Source: Candidatus Didemnitutus sp.
GTDB taxonomy: Bacteria; Verrucomicrobiota; Verrucomicrobiia; Opitutales; Opitutaceae
Assembly: GCA_030682505.1 (NCBI GenBank)
Contig: JAUXOH010000005.1
Span: 1-13,672, forward strand
Length of the DNA: 13,672 nt
Direction: 5' to 3'
The notes under the pieces are model-generated. The model saw only the letters and a program-made list of their open reading frames with translations, had not been told where the DNA came from and ran no database searches. The translations under genes and the position numbers were made by a program. How positions within the stretch are numbered: the stretch's first letter is position 1; every line of letters begins with the position of its first letter. Below, piece by piece: positions 7,324 through 13,672 of this stretch.

Positions 7324-9156
7324 TTACTTCAGGCACTCCGCGAAGCGGGGCTGCGCGGCCGCATGCCGACGATGCACGTTGAGGTAGACCTCGTCGGCGA
7401 GTCGATCGACGGCCTCGCCTTTCATGAATTTGGCACTGAAGCCCGGTTTGTCGGCGTCGAGCGAGTTGCGCACGGCGGTGAGAAAGTCGCCAATGAGCTC
7501 GCGCGGGGCTTCATCGCCGACGGCGATGCGAATCGTCGTGGGCGTGATGCCAGCTTCCTGCAGGGCGGCCGCACCCAATTCGGAATGCGAGGTGAGCGCC
7601 GGACAGAGGACCAGCGTGTTGCTCTGGCCGAGCGAGACCATGTGGCCGAACATGGGGGTGAGGGAATCGAAGAAACGCGCGAGGGTGAGGCGCGAGATCT
7701 TTGCCTTCTCGAAGTTGATTGTGAACAACGGCGCCGGTAGTTCGAGGTAGGAGAGTTCGCGCGCGACGGCGAAATTGGCGTCGCCGGGATTGGCGGGGCC
7801 GGTGACGGTCACGAGCGGGTTCGACGCGAGCCATTGGGCGAAGATGAGCGTGTTGATGCATTTCTTCAGCATGCGCTCCTCGAGCGTCTTCATGCCCGTG
7901 AGCACCTCGAAGGCCTTGTCGGAGTCGAGGAAGGCGCCCTTGATGTAGTAGACATTCCAGAACAGGGTGTCGTGCCAACTCTTGCCGCTGGGGGCGACGT
8001 CACCCTTCGGAATGAACATATCCTCGTTGCGCCCGATCACGACGCCGGCCGTGGTCGTGCCGTGACCGGTGAGGTCCTTGGTGTAACTGTGAATGATGTA
8101 GTCGGGACGGCAGACGGTCTCGGGATGTTGCAACGGGCGAACCAGGAACGGCGTGCCGACGGTGGAGTCGCAGATCACGGTCAATCCCTCGTCGTGCGCC
8201 GCGCGACAAATGCCCGGCACATCGAGGAAAACGCCATGCGGGTTGCAGGGGCTCTCGAGGTAGACATAGATGCGGCGGCCGGCGGCAATCCGGTCGGCAT
8301 ATTTTTTCTTGGTGGCGGTGAGGGCCTTCTTGAACGCCGCGGCAGTGTCCCCGTCGAAAAAGACCACCCCGGCATCGAGGTTGGAATGCTTGCCGAACCA
8401 ATCGTGGATCAGTTGGTAGGCGCCGCCATAGATGTTGCGCGAGGAGAGGACGACGTCCTGGTAACCGACGAGGTGGGAGAGCGCGCCATCGATGGCGCCC
8501 ATGCCGGAATTGAAATTCCAGGCCATGTAGCTGCCGGCCAGCGGACCGCATTCGATGTCCACAATGTGGTTGGCCAGGGAAATCGAGGTCGGGTTCATCA
8601 AACGCGAATAGATCTCGTGGAGGAATTCCTTCCCCTGAAAGGCGTCGTCGATCCACTCGGAGCACGCGTAAAGGTAGGTCGCGGTGCGCGTGATGACGGG
8701 GTTGGCCGAGAAGATTGCCGTGACGTTGTCGAAGATCGGGTAGGGCCCCTTTGCGAGCATCGTGGTATTGGAATACCGCAGGGATTGATGCGTCTTGCGC
8801 GACGGATTCTGCAACGTGTCGAGCAGCTTCGCCAATTGGAAGGAAAGGAATTTCTTCGCGTTGAAGAGTGCGAGGCGATCCTGGCGGGGCAGGCGGGCGA
8901 GTTCGCGCGTGGTGGCGTCCCAGAGATCCATGACGTCGCCGTGCGAGCCATAAAGTTTCTCCGCGAGCGCGAGCAAAGGGACGCCGGCGGGACTCTTGGG
9001 GTCGATGCCAAAATGCTGCAACTGCTCGAGAGCGAGCTCGTGCAGCGTGGTGGCTTGCGTCGTCTTGCGGCGCGGCGACAGGGTTTTCGCGGCGGGTGCC
9101 TGGCGGCGGCCGGTGTTGGGCGAGGCAGGTTTCTTGAAGGAGGCCGGGGTGCGCAT
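7324..9156 (-). CDS. PLP-dependent enzyme of the cystathionine gamma-synthase fold with long N-terminal extension
   Basis: A 610-residue protein of the trans-sulfuration (Cys/Met metabolism) PLP family, which handles homoserine or cysteine derivatives. The core holds YSRLMNPT (183-190), NSGMGAID (216-223), NIYGGAYQL (241-249), YLESPCNPHGVFLDV (299-313), ICDSTVGTPFL (328-338) with PLP-pyridine Asp D330, HSYTKDLTGHGTTTAG (356-371) with Schiff-base lysine K360, SLG (508-510), and TIRIAVGDE (541-549) with carboxylate-binding R543. Relatives run about 380-430 residues with the YSR motif near residue 55-60. Here about 125 extra residues precede it: a basic, low-complexity stretch (1-36) and a helical region (37-180). 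About 40 residues follow the usual end. The usual DNT and TKY are DST and TKD. I start at ATG 9156; upstream codons would overlap the divergent gene. The fold is certain; the reaction is not. Confidence 0.88.
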   Translation of the reverse strand: MRTPASFKKPASPNTGRRQAPAAKTLSPRRKTTQATTLHELALEQLQHFGIDPKSPAGVPLLALAEKLYGSHGDVMDLWDATTRELARLPRQDRLALFNAKKFLSFQLAKLLDTLQNPSRKTHQSLRYSNTTMLAKGPYPIFDNVTAIFSANPVITRTATYLYACSEWIDDAFQGKEFLHEIYSRLMNPTSISLANHIVDIECGPLAGSYMAWNFNSGMGAIDGALSHLVGYQDVVLSSRNIYGGAYQLIHDWFGKHSNLDAGVVFFDGDTAAAFKKALTATKKKYADRIAAGRRIYVYLESPCNPHGVFLDVPGICRAAHDEGLTVICDSTVGTPFLVRPLQHPETVCRPDYIIHSYTKDLTGHGTTTAGVVIGRNEDMFIPKGDVAPSGKSWHDTLFWNVYYIKGAFLDSDKAFEVLTGMKTLEERMLKKCINTLIFAQWLASNPLVTVTGPANPGDANFAVARELSYLELPAPLFTINFEKAKISRLTLARFFDSLTPMFGHMVSLGQSNTLVLCPALTSHSELGAAALQEAGITPTTIRIAVGDEAPRELIGDFLTAVRNSLDADKPGFSAKFMKGEAVDRLADEVYLNVHRRHAAAQPRFAECLK

Positions 9157-9257
9157 TGAAATAAGGTGAAACACGTTATGACACGGCGCAAGCGAGGGCG
9201 GGTTTTCCGGCTCGTCACAACGGAGGTTAATAACGAAATATCCGTCCGGTGATACCC
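9157..9257. promoter_or_regulatory. Divergent promoter region between the PLP enzyme and IMPase-like gene
   Basis: These 101 bases lie between two divergent start codons and must carry promoters for both. AT-rich patches flank a GC-rich middle: 9157-9180 on the PLP-gene side and 9227-9245 on the other. A 6-base inverted pair, CGTTAT at 9174-9179 and ATAACG at 9230-9235, sits at the two patches; such short arms could be chance. A perfect-looking GGAGGT (9222-9227) is 30 bases before the ATG, too far to act as its ribosome binding site. I could not assign confident -35/-10 pairs. Confidence 0.4.
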
Positions 9258-10256
9258 ATGAACTTCGAGCGCGCCCGCCGGCTGTTGTGCCAACTGCAAG
9301 TTGCAATCCGCGAGGGGGTTCGCAAATCGCGCCGCCAGGGGACGACCAGGCTGAGCCGCGTGGCGGCGGTCACGGCGGCGGACACGATCTACGTCGTCGA
9401 TCGGATTTCCGAGCGGGTGGTGCTCGCGTGGCTCGAGCAACATTGGCCGCGAACCTGGCCGGTTGAGTTGGTGATGGAGGGCATCGAAGGCGAGGAGATC
9501 GTCACGTTTCCGCGCGGCACGCCGGTCCGCCAGACGCGGTGGAAACTCATCCTCGACCCGATCGATGGCACGCGAGGCCTGATGTATGACAAGCGCAGCG
9601 CGTGGAGTCTCGCCGGGCTGGCCCCGCAGCGCGGGTCGAAGACGACGCTCGCGGACATTCAGGTCGCGGCGATGACGGAGTTGCCCACGAGCAAAGCGGG
9701 CGCGGTCGATCAACTGAGTGCGGTGCGTGGCGGCGGCGTGCGCGCGGTGCGGACGGATCTGGGCACGGGCCGGCAACGGCGTTTCACGCCGCGCCCCTCT
9801 CGGGCGCGCGACGTCGGGCATGGCTTTGCTTCGTTCGCGAAGTTCTTCCCGGAGGGCAAGGCGTGGCTGGCGGAGCGGGAGGAGGCGTTGTGGCTGGCCC
9901 TCAAAGTCAGTGGCGCCGGCGGCGGGCAACCGATCTTCGACGACCAGTATCTCAGCACGGGCGGCCAGCTCTCCGAACTCTTGATGGGACACGATCGGTT
10001 CATCGCCGATCTGCGGCCGATGGCGTTTGCGCGGTTGAAGCTCAAGCCCGCGGCGGCGTTGCCGTGCCATCCTTACGATATCTGCACCGCGCTCCTTGCC
10101 CAGGAGGCGGGCTGCATCATCACGGCGCCGGACGGCAAGCCATTGTGCGTGTCGCTCGATACCACTTCGCCCGTGGCGTGGGTGGGCTACGCCAACGCCG
10201 CCCTCGCTCGCCGGATCGGTCCGGCGCTCCGCCGCGTGTTGCGCGCGGCCAAGTAG
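9258..10256 (+). CDS. Inositol monophosphatase family protein
   Basis: A 332-residue member of the Mg-dependent, lithium-sensitive phosphatase superfamily (inositol monophosphatase, CysQ, fructose-1,6-bisphosphatase). The key metal site is LDPIDGTRGLMY (99-110), giving D100 and D103. About 21 residues upstream, EGEE (77-80) supplies the metal-binding Glu, the same spacing as in animal IMPases within one residue. The C-terminal pattern is HPYDICTALLAQEAGCIIT (271-289): D274 takes the place of the Asp in the usual WD-x-A-A motif, and EAG is kept, but the Trp is Tyr. The stretch between (about 145-230) is longer and less familiar than in IMPase. I start at ATG 9258; an in-frame GTG at 9249 would add three residues. 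It diverges from the PLP gene. The phosphorylated substrate is unknown. Confidence 0.85.
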   Translation: MNFERARRLLCQLQVAIREGVRKSRRQGTTRLSRVAAVTAADTIYVVDRISERVVLAWLEQHWPRTWPVELVMEGIEGEEIVTFPRGTPVRQTRWKLILDPIDGTRGLMYDKRSAWSLAGLAPQRGSKTTLADIQVAAMTELPTSKAGAVDQLSAVRGGGVRAVRTDLGTGRQRRFTPRPSRARDVGHGFASFAKFFPEGKAWLAEREEALWLALKVSGAGGGQPIFDDQYLSTGGQLSELLMGHDRFIADLRPMAFARLKLKPAAALPCHPYDICTALLAQEAGCIITAPDGKPLCVSLDTTSPVAWVGYANAALARRIGPALRRVLRAAK

Positions 10257-10298
10257 GATCTTCAGTCATTGGTCGGAAGACTTGTCCCATCAAACGGT

Positions 10299-10312
10299 AC
10301 CCGATGCCGGGT
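10299..10312. terminator. Weak hairpin between convergent genes
   Basis: A 5-base perfect inverted repeat with a 4-base loop (ACCCG-ATGC-CGGGT) lies in the 66-base gap between the ends of the IMPase-like gene and the lipoprotein gene. Position suits a bidirectional terminator, but the stem is short and no T-run follows on either strand, so it may be incidental. Confidence 0.25.
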
Positions 10313-10322
10313 GGTCGGCCGC

Positions 10323-10790
10323 CTAGTTCTTCGTTTGCTCGATCACGGTCACCTTGCCGTTTTCAAAGACGACGCGGATGCGTTCCTCGGCTTCCGGCCG
10401 GTAGGTCGCGGCATAAACAGGAACGAAGTTTACGTGGTAGGTGTTGCGCGCGGAGTCGTAGTAGAGGCGGCGATCGTAGCCGACGAAACGGGTGCCGTCG
10501 TAGCGCTCAAAATAACTGTTATAGATCCAGGCCGTGGAGAGCCCTTTGCCGGAGCGCACCTCGCGCTTCTGGTCGGGGGCGCCGAGCGCGAGATAGACCA
10601 TGTCCTCGGTGAATCCGAGGTCGATGTTGCCCTGTTTGATCTTGGCCTGGCTCTCTGCGTCAAGGTTGGCGAAGAGCTGCGGGTTCTCCTTGATGCGGGA
10701 GTCGACGCTCTGGCAACCGGTCAGGAAGCCTAGGCTGGCGGCGAGCATGAAGGTGGTGAGGAGGCGGCGGTTCAGGTGAAAGTAGTTCAT
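10323..10790 (-). CDS. Outer-membrane-type lipoprotein with BamE/SmpA-like domain
   Basis: A 155-residue secreted lipoprotein. I start at ATG 10790 because it gives a textbook lipoprotein signal: basic residues (HLNRR), a hydrophobic core, then lipobox LTGC with the lipidated cysteine at 26. An in-frame ATG at 10853 would put 21 extra residues before the signal, which is unlikely. The residues after Cys are QS, without the Asp+2 that retains lipoproteins in the inner membrane of enterobacteria. Residues about 48-75 (KIKQGNIDLGFTEDMVYLALGAPD) follow the I-x-x-G-x-x-x-G-x-(T/S)-x-x-x-V-x-x-x-LG-x-P pattern of the SmpA/OmlA (BamE) fold, which in BamE helps outer-membrane protein assembly. It is longer than BamE and may be only a relative. 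A -10-like TATATT lies 25 bases upstream. Confidence 0.8.
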   Translation of the reverse strand: MNYFHLNRRLLTTFMLAASLGFLTGCQSVDSRIKENPQLFANLDAESQAKIKQGNIDLGFTEDMVYLALGAPDQKREVRSGKGLSTAWIYNSYFERYDGTRFVGYDRRLYYDSARNTYHVNFVPVYAATYRPEAEERIRVVFENGKVTVIEQTKN

Positions 10791-10814
10791 GGAAAGTGCG
10801 GTGGAGACCCGGGG

Positions 10815-10820
10815 AATATA
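10815..10820 (-). promoter_or_regulatory. Candidate -10 element (TATATT) of the lipoprotein gene
   Basis: On the minus strand TATATT matches the sigma-70 -10 consensus at five of six bases and lies 25 bases before the ATG at 10790, in a short AT-rich patch inside GC-rich DNA. No convincing -35 hexamer is seen 16-18 bases upstream. It lies in the 76-base gap after the stop of the ABC permease gene, so the lipoprotein may be transcribed separately from the export operon. Confidence 0.3.
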
Positions 10821-10866
10821 GCCTGGGTTCCTCAAAAAGCCAGTGGTCCGCACCGATCCGCCCGGT

Positions 10867-12024
10867 TCAGGCGTCTGGTGTCCCGTAGACCCGCCGCCAG
10901 TTCCGCCAGGCGGGCCAGGCGTAGAGCAGGCAGAGGCCCCACAGCGTCCACCACCAGCGGCCGACCTCGGCGAAGTCCGCCTGCATCTGGTTCAGCCGCA
11001 GAAAACCCTGGATGCCGGCAGTCACTGGCACGAGCTGAGCCAGCCAGCGCAACGGGAGCGGCATGAGTTCCAGCGGCCAGGCGAAGCCGGCGAGGAAAAG
11101 GAAAGGAATCGAGGTGAACAGCAGGATCTGGATCGAGGCTTCCCGCTCCCGGCAGCGTCCGCCGATCGCCTGCGCGAAGAGCACGAGCGCGAGCAGAAAG
11201 GGCACCGCGAAAACCGCGAGAGTCAGCGCTCCCCCGTAGCGCGGCACGTCGAACAGCCAGAAGCAGAACCCGAGGTGGAACGCGAGGTGCACCGCGTAGA
11301 GCGCGACCAGCGCGAGGCAGCTGCCCATGAAACGCCCCAGTTGTTCCAGACGGGACAGACCTGCCGTCGCCCGGGCGCCTCCGCTGGCGGCATCGGTGCC
11401 GTAGATGAGGCCCGTCCCGATGAGCAGCGTCTGCTGCAGCAGCAGCATGAACACCGCCGGGATGAGATAGGAGCCGTAACTCTCGCGGGTGTTGAAGAGC
11501 GGCCGCAGCCGCAGTGTCACCGGGCCCTGAGCGACAAGCGCCTGCCCGCTGGTCTGGCCTGCCGCCTGCAACCGGCGCACCTCGATGCCGGCGGAAAGCG
11601 TGCCGGTCGCCTCGGCCAGGCCGCCGAGCACCTGTTTGAAGACTAGGAACCGGTCCGCGTCGCCGCCGTAGACCACCACCACCCGCCGCCCGCGCAGCAC
11701 ATCCGCCCGGAACCCCGCGGGGATCACCAGATAGCCGGAGATTTCGCCGGCCTGCACCGCCGCCTCCAGTTCGGCCGGATCTATGGCGCGCAGGGCCACC
11801 CTCACCGCCTCGTGCGCGTCGACCCAGCGGACGAGCTGGCGGCTCAGGCTGGAACGATCGAGGTCAACCACACCGACCGGCGTTTCCCGCACCACCTGCT
11901 CGAGGTAGGGCAGGGGATAAAACACCGAGTAGAGACCGATGGCGCCGACCATGAGCAGCAGCGCACCGCCGTCGATGCCCACTCGGCGCAAGGTCGCGAC
12001 AAAGCCGTGAAGCCCCGGGATCAT
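10867..12024 (-). CDS. ABC-2 type permease (YhhJ/YbhR-like), second of the pair
   Basis: A 385-residue inner-membrane permease of the ABC-2 class used by drug and polymer exporters. One N-terminal helix (about 20-38) is followed by a large periplasmic domain (about 40-180) that opens with GVVDLDRSSLSRQLV (51-65), the D-x-D-x-S-x-x-SR motif typical of YhhJ-type permeases. Five hydrophobic segments follow at about 184-208, 232-257, 266-288, 297-320 and 356-372. The motif WPLELMPLPLRWLAQLVPVT (316-335) is the usual ABC-2 signature before the last segment. The start ATG shares four bases (ATGA) with the stop of the upstream permease gene, indicating translational coupling. It should pair with that permease and the membrane fusion protein; the exported substrate is unknown. 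Confidence 0.88.
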   Translation of the reverse strand: MIPGLHGFVATLRRVGIDGGALLLMVGAIGLYSVFYPLPYLEQVVRETPVGVVDLDRSSLSRQLVRWVDAHEAVRVALRAIDPAELEAAVQAGEISGYLVIPAGFRADVLRGRRVVVVYGGDADRFLVFKQVLGGLAEATGTLSAGIEVRRLQAAGQTSGQALVAQGPVTLRLRPLFNTRESYGSYLIPAVFMLLLQQTLLIGTGLIYGTDAASGGARATAGLSRLEQLGRFMGSCLALVALYAVHLAFHLGFCFWLFDVPRYGGALTLAVFAVPFLLALVLFAQAIGGRCREREASIQILLFTSIPFLFLAGFAWPLELMPLPLRWLAQLVPVTAGIQGFLRLNQMQADFAEVGRWWWTLWGLCLLYAWPAWRNWRRVYGTPDA

Positions 12025-13202
12025 CGCCGCCCCCAGCAGCGCGGATCACGCGCGCGCCACGCGAGCAGCGGCAACGCCGCGGCAAAGGTCACCACGGTCA
12101 CCGCCCCGAGGATCAGCAGTTCCATCGCCGAACCGGCCGCCGCCGCCCCGCGGCCGGCCTGTTCGATCTGCAGTCGCAGGAACGTGGTCAGCGGCAGGAG
12201 TTGGCCCCAGATCTCCGCCGGGCCCGGCATGCTGCCTAGCGGGAAGGTCAGCCCGGCGAAGGCCAGCGCGGGCGCGGTGACGAACGCCGCCACGCTGCTC
12301 GCCAGCCGGTAGTTGGCGGTGAGCGCGGTGACGAGCAGACCGAGGCCCGTGTAGGCCAGGACCATGAGCAACAGCGCGCCGAGCAGCATGAGCCAGCTGC
12401 CGGGCATGGGCCAGCCATACCAGCCGTGCAGCCCGGCGAGGAAGGCCGCGCCCGCCGCGCTGCCCGCCGCGACGGGCAGCACGCACTTGGCCGCGACGGC
12501 CGGCCCGATCCGCCCGCCGCTGGCCGCGAGCCATTCGCCGGCGGTGCCATCGCGCAGTTCGCGGCCGACGGCGCGGACCGCCGCCAGCATCGCGAGCATC
12601 TGCACCACGGTCGCGGACAGCCCGGCGACGAGGAAGGGCAGGTAATTGAGCGAGGGATTATGCAGCGTGTCGCGTCGCGCCGCCACCGGCTGCAGGCTGA
12701 TCCCCACCGCGACGCGCGGTTCGCCCCGCGCCAGGCGCGCACGGGCCTCGGCCTGCGCGGAAAAGGTCAGCACCGCGCTTTGCAGTTCGCGGGCGACGAC
12801 GTTGCCCGTGAGCAGGAACTGGGCGTTGAACCAGGCCGTGACCTCGGCGGCCTCGCCCCGCTTCAGCCGGCGCATGAAGTCGCGTGGCACCAGCACGACC
12901 GCCTCGGCCGTGCCGCGGCGCACGGCGGCCTGGCCGTCGGCCAGGGTTTCGGGACGGGCGCGCACCGCCAGTCCCGGGGTGGCGTCGAGGGCGCGCACGA
13001 GCTGTCGCGAGGCCGAGCTGCGGTCCAGATCCACCACGGTGACCGGCAGGCCGGTCGCGACCCCGCGGGCGAACACCGCCCAGAGTAGCGCGACGCAGCC
13101 GAGTGGCAGCCAGAGCAGCTGCACCCGCGCCAACCGCGAGGTGCGCAGGTCGGCCCATTCGCGCCGCAGGCCGGCGCGGAAACTGTTCAGCGCCGTCCCC
13201 AC
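12021..13202 (-). CDS. ABC-2 type permease (YbhS-like), first of the pair
   Basis: A 393-residue ABC-2 permease. I choose GTG 13202 (giving MGTALNSFRAGLRREWADLR, a cytoplasmic lead-in before the first helix). The open frame continues upstream, but that part lies in another frame over the fusion-protein gene and reads as Arg/Pro-rich noise. Helix 1 is about 28-46; the periplasmic domain begins TVVDLDRSSASRQLV (55-69), nearly identical to the motif in its partner permease. Later hydrophobic segments lie at about 188-210, 236-258, 268-294, 300-322 and 360-382, and FPLGSMPGPAEIWGQLLPLT (320-339) is the ABC-2 signature. The gene overlaps the fusion-protein stop by 16 bases and the next permease by 4. 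GC content is very high, with 80% in the 60 bases from 12481. Confidence 0.86.
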   Translation of the reverse strand: MGTALNSFRAGLRREWADLRTSRLARVQLLWLPLGCVALLWAVFARGVATGLPVTVVDLDRSSASRQLVRALDATPGLAVRARPETLADGQAAVRRGTAEAVVLVPRDFMRRLKRGEAAEVTAWFNAQFLLTGNVVARELQSAVLTFSAQAEARARLARGEPRVAVGISLQPVAARRDTLHNPSLNYLPFLVAGLSATVVQMLAMLAAVRAVGRELRDGTAGEWLAASGGRIGPAVAAKCVLPVAAGSAAGAAFLAGLHGWYGWPMPGSWLMLLGALLLMVLAYTGLGLLVTALTANYRLASSVAAFVTAPALAFAGLTFPLGSMPGPAEIWGQLLPLTTFLRLQIEQAGRGAAAAGSAMELLILGAVTVVTFAAALPLLAWRARDPRCWGRR

Positions 13203-13672
13203 GGCACGACGACGCTCATTCCCGGGCGCAGGCCCTCGACCGGGGAGACCGGCCGGGCCCGCACCTCGAAGGTTTTCAGGTCGAAGCCGCTGGAGGCGCT
13301 GGTGGCGCGCCAGGTCGCAAAGGCGCCGAGGGCGGCGAGGTAATCCACTTTCAACCGCACTTCGCGGTTGCCGAGGGCCGGCACCCGGCCGGTGAGTTCC
13401 GTGCCGAGCCCGATGCGGGCGAGCAGGTCTTCCCGGATCTGGAACACCACCCACGGGTCATGGAGATCGGCGAGGGTGATGACCGGAAAGCCGGCGGGCG
13501 CGATCTCGCCGGCGTCGATCAGCAGGGCGACCACCTCGCCATCGGCCGGGGCGCGGATCTGCGTCTCAGCGACATAGGCCTCGACCTCGGAAACCGCGCC
13601 GCCCGCCTGGGCCGCCACAGCGGAAGCCGCGGCCTTGTCCTCGGTGCGCGCGCCCTCGCGGACCATCTCCGC
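13187..13672 (-). CDS. HlyD-type membrane fusion protein (partial, N-terminus outside window)
   Basis: The last 161 residues of a periplasmic adaptor that links an inner-membrane exporter to an outer-membrane channel. The frame is open across the right edge (AEMVREGARTE...), so the signal anchor, first half of the lipoyl domain and most of the hairpin are missing. Visible parts are the end of a coiled-coil hairpin, then the second lipoyl half (QIRAPADGEVVALLIDAGE), the beta-barrel (PWVVFQIREDLLARIGLGTE and on), and a C-terminal strand region with ATWRAT and GFDLKTFEVRARPV, ending GLRPGMSVVVPWG, typical of HlyD/YbhG adaptors. The stop lies inside the start of the first permease gene (16-base overlap), so the three genes are one operon. 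The ATPase and TolC partner are not visible here. Confidence 0.88.
   Translation of the reverse strand, partial: AEMVREGARTEDKAAASAVAAQAGGAVSEVEAYVAETQIRAPADGEVVALLIDAGEIAPAGFPVITLADLHDPWVVFQIREDLLARIGLGTELTGRVPALGNREVRLKVDYLAALGAFATWRATSASSGFDLKTFEVRARPVSPVEGLRPGMSVVVPWGRR

Noticed and set aside
7834..9159. 441-codon plus-strand frame opposite the PLP enzyme
   Set aside because: Antisense shadow of a gene with clear catalytic motifs; the product is low-complexity and Gly/Arg/Val-rich.
9222..9227. GGAGGT as ribosome binding site of the IMPase-like gene
   Set aside because: It is 30 bases from the ATG and 21 from the GTG, with an in-frame stop at 9231-9233 and no start codon at suitable spacing.
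9157..9306. Upstream extension of the PLP enzyme to an ATG at 9306
   Set aside because: It would overlap the start of the divergent IMPase-like gene by about 49 bases and use up the shared promoter region; the added residues show no family pattern.
10821..10866. Rho-independent terminator after the permease operon (minus strand, ending in CTTTTTG)
   Set aside because: A short T-run exists, but the preceding bases form only 3-4 base stems, so the structure is not convincing.
13203..13454. Upstream extension of the first permease to 13454
   Set aside because: That stretch is coding in another frame for the HlyD-type adaptor, and the added residues are Arg/Pro-rich noise.
1..13672. CRISPR arrays, tRNA or rRNA genes, insertion sequences, phage or toxin-antitoxin genes
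   Set aside because: No regularly spaced repeats, no cloverleaf-like or rRNA-like stretches, no transposase or integrase motifs were seen on either strand.

Overview
The window reads as a stretch of ordinary chromosome from a GC-rich Gram-negative bacterium. The gene content, the outer-membrane lipoprotein, the lack of Shine-Dalgarno sites and the style of the proteins suggest Verrucomicrobiota, perhaps Opitutaceae. That placement comes from recalled family resemblance, not a search, and is moderate at best. The window is almost fully coding. I see no tRNA, rRNA, CRISPR array, insertion sequence or phage gene, and no gene-free gap over 300 bases.

Layout. (1) Positions 1-3712, minus strand: a small membrane protein, two tandem AbgT-family transporters (p-aminobenzoyl-glutamate / antifolate export family), and the start of a multi-pass membrane protein cut by the left edge. 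Spacing is short, so the set may be one transcript. (2) Positions 3782-7317, plus strand: lysA (diaminopimelate decarboxylase), gpsA (glycerol-3-phosphate dehydrogenase) and a glycerate 2-kinase, separated by 12-32 bases and so a likely operon. It meets the next gene tail to tail, 6 bases apart. (3) Positions 7324-10256: a divergent pair, an unusually long PLP enzyme of the cystathionine gamma-synthase fold on the minus strand and an inositol-monophosphatase-like enzyme on the plus strand, sharing about 100 bases of upstream DNA. (4) Positions 10323-13672, minus strand: a BamE/SmpA-like lipoprotein, then (upstream of it) two ABC-2 permeases and the C-terminal part of a HlyD-type membrane fusion protein, cut by the right edge. 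The permeases and fusion protein overlap at both junctions and form an export operon with no ATPase gene in the visible part.

How they work together. lysA supplies lysine and draws on diaminopimelate, gpsA makes the phospholipid backbone and glxK feeds glycerate into glycolysis. These are housekeeping steps grouped on one transcript, not one pathway. The fusion protein and permeases would form an inner-membrane exporter that needs a TolC-type channel and an ATPase from outside the window.

The points most worth following up are the PLP enzyme with about 125 extra N-terminal residues and altered motifs, the tandem AbgT paralogues that both keep the full set of functional residues, and the export operon without a visible ATPase. 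I found no clear sign of a wholly new system.
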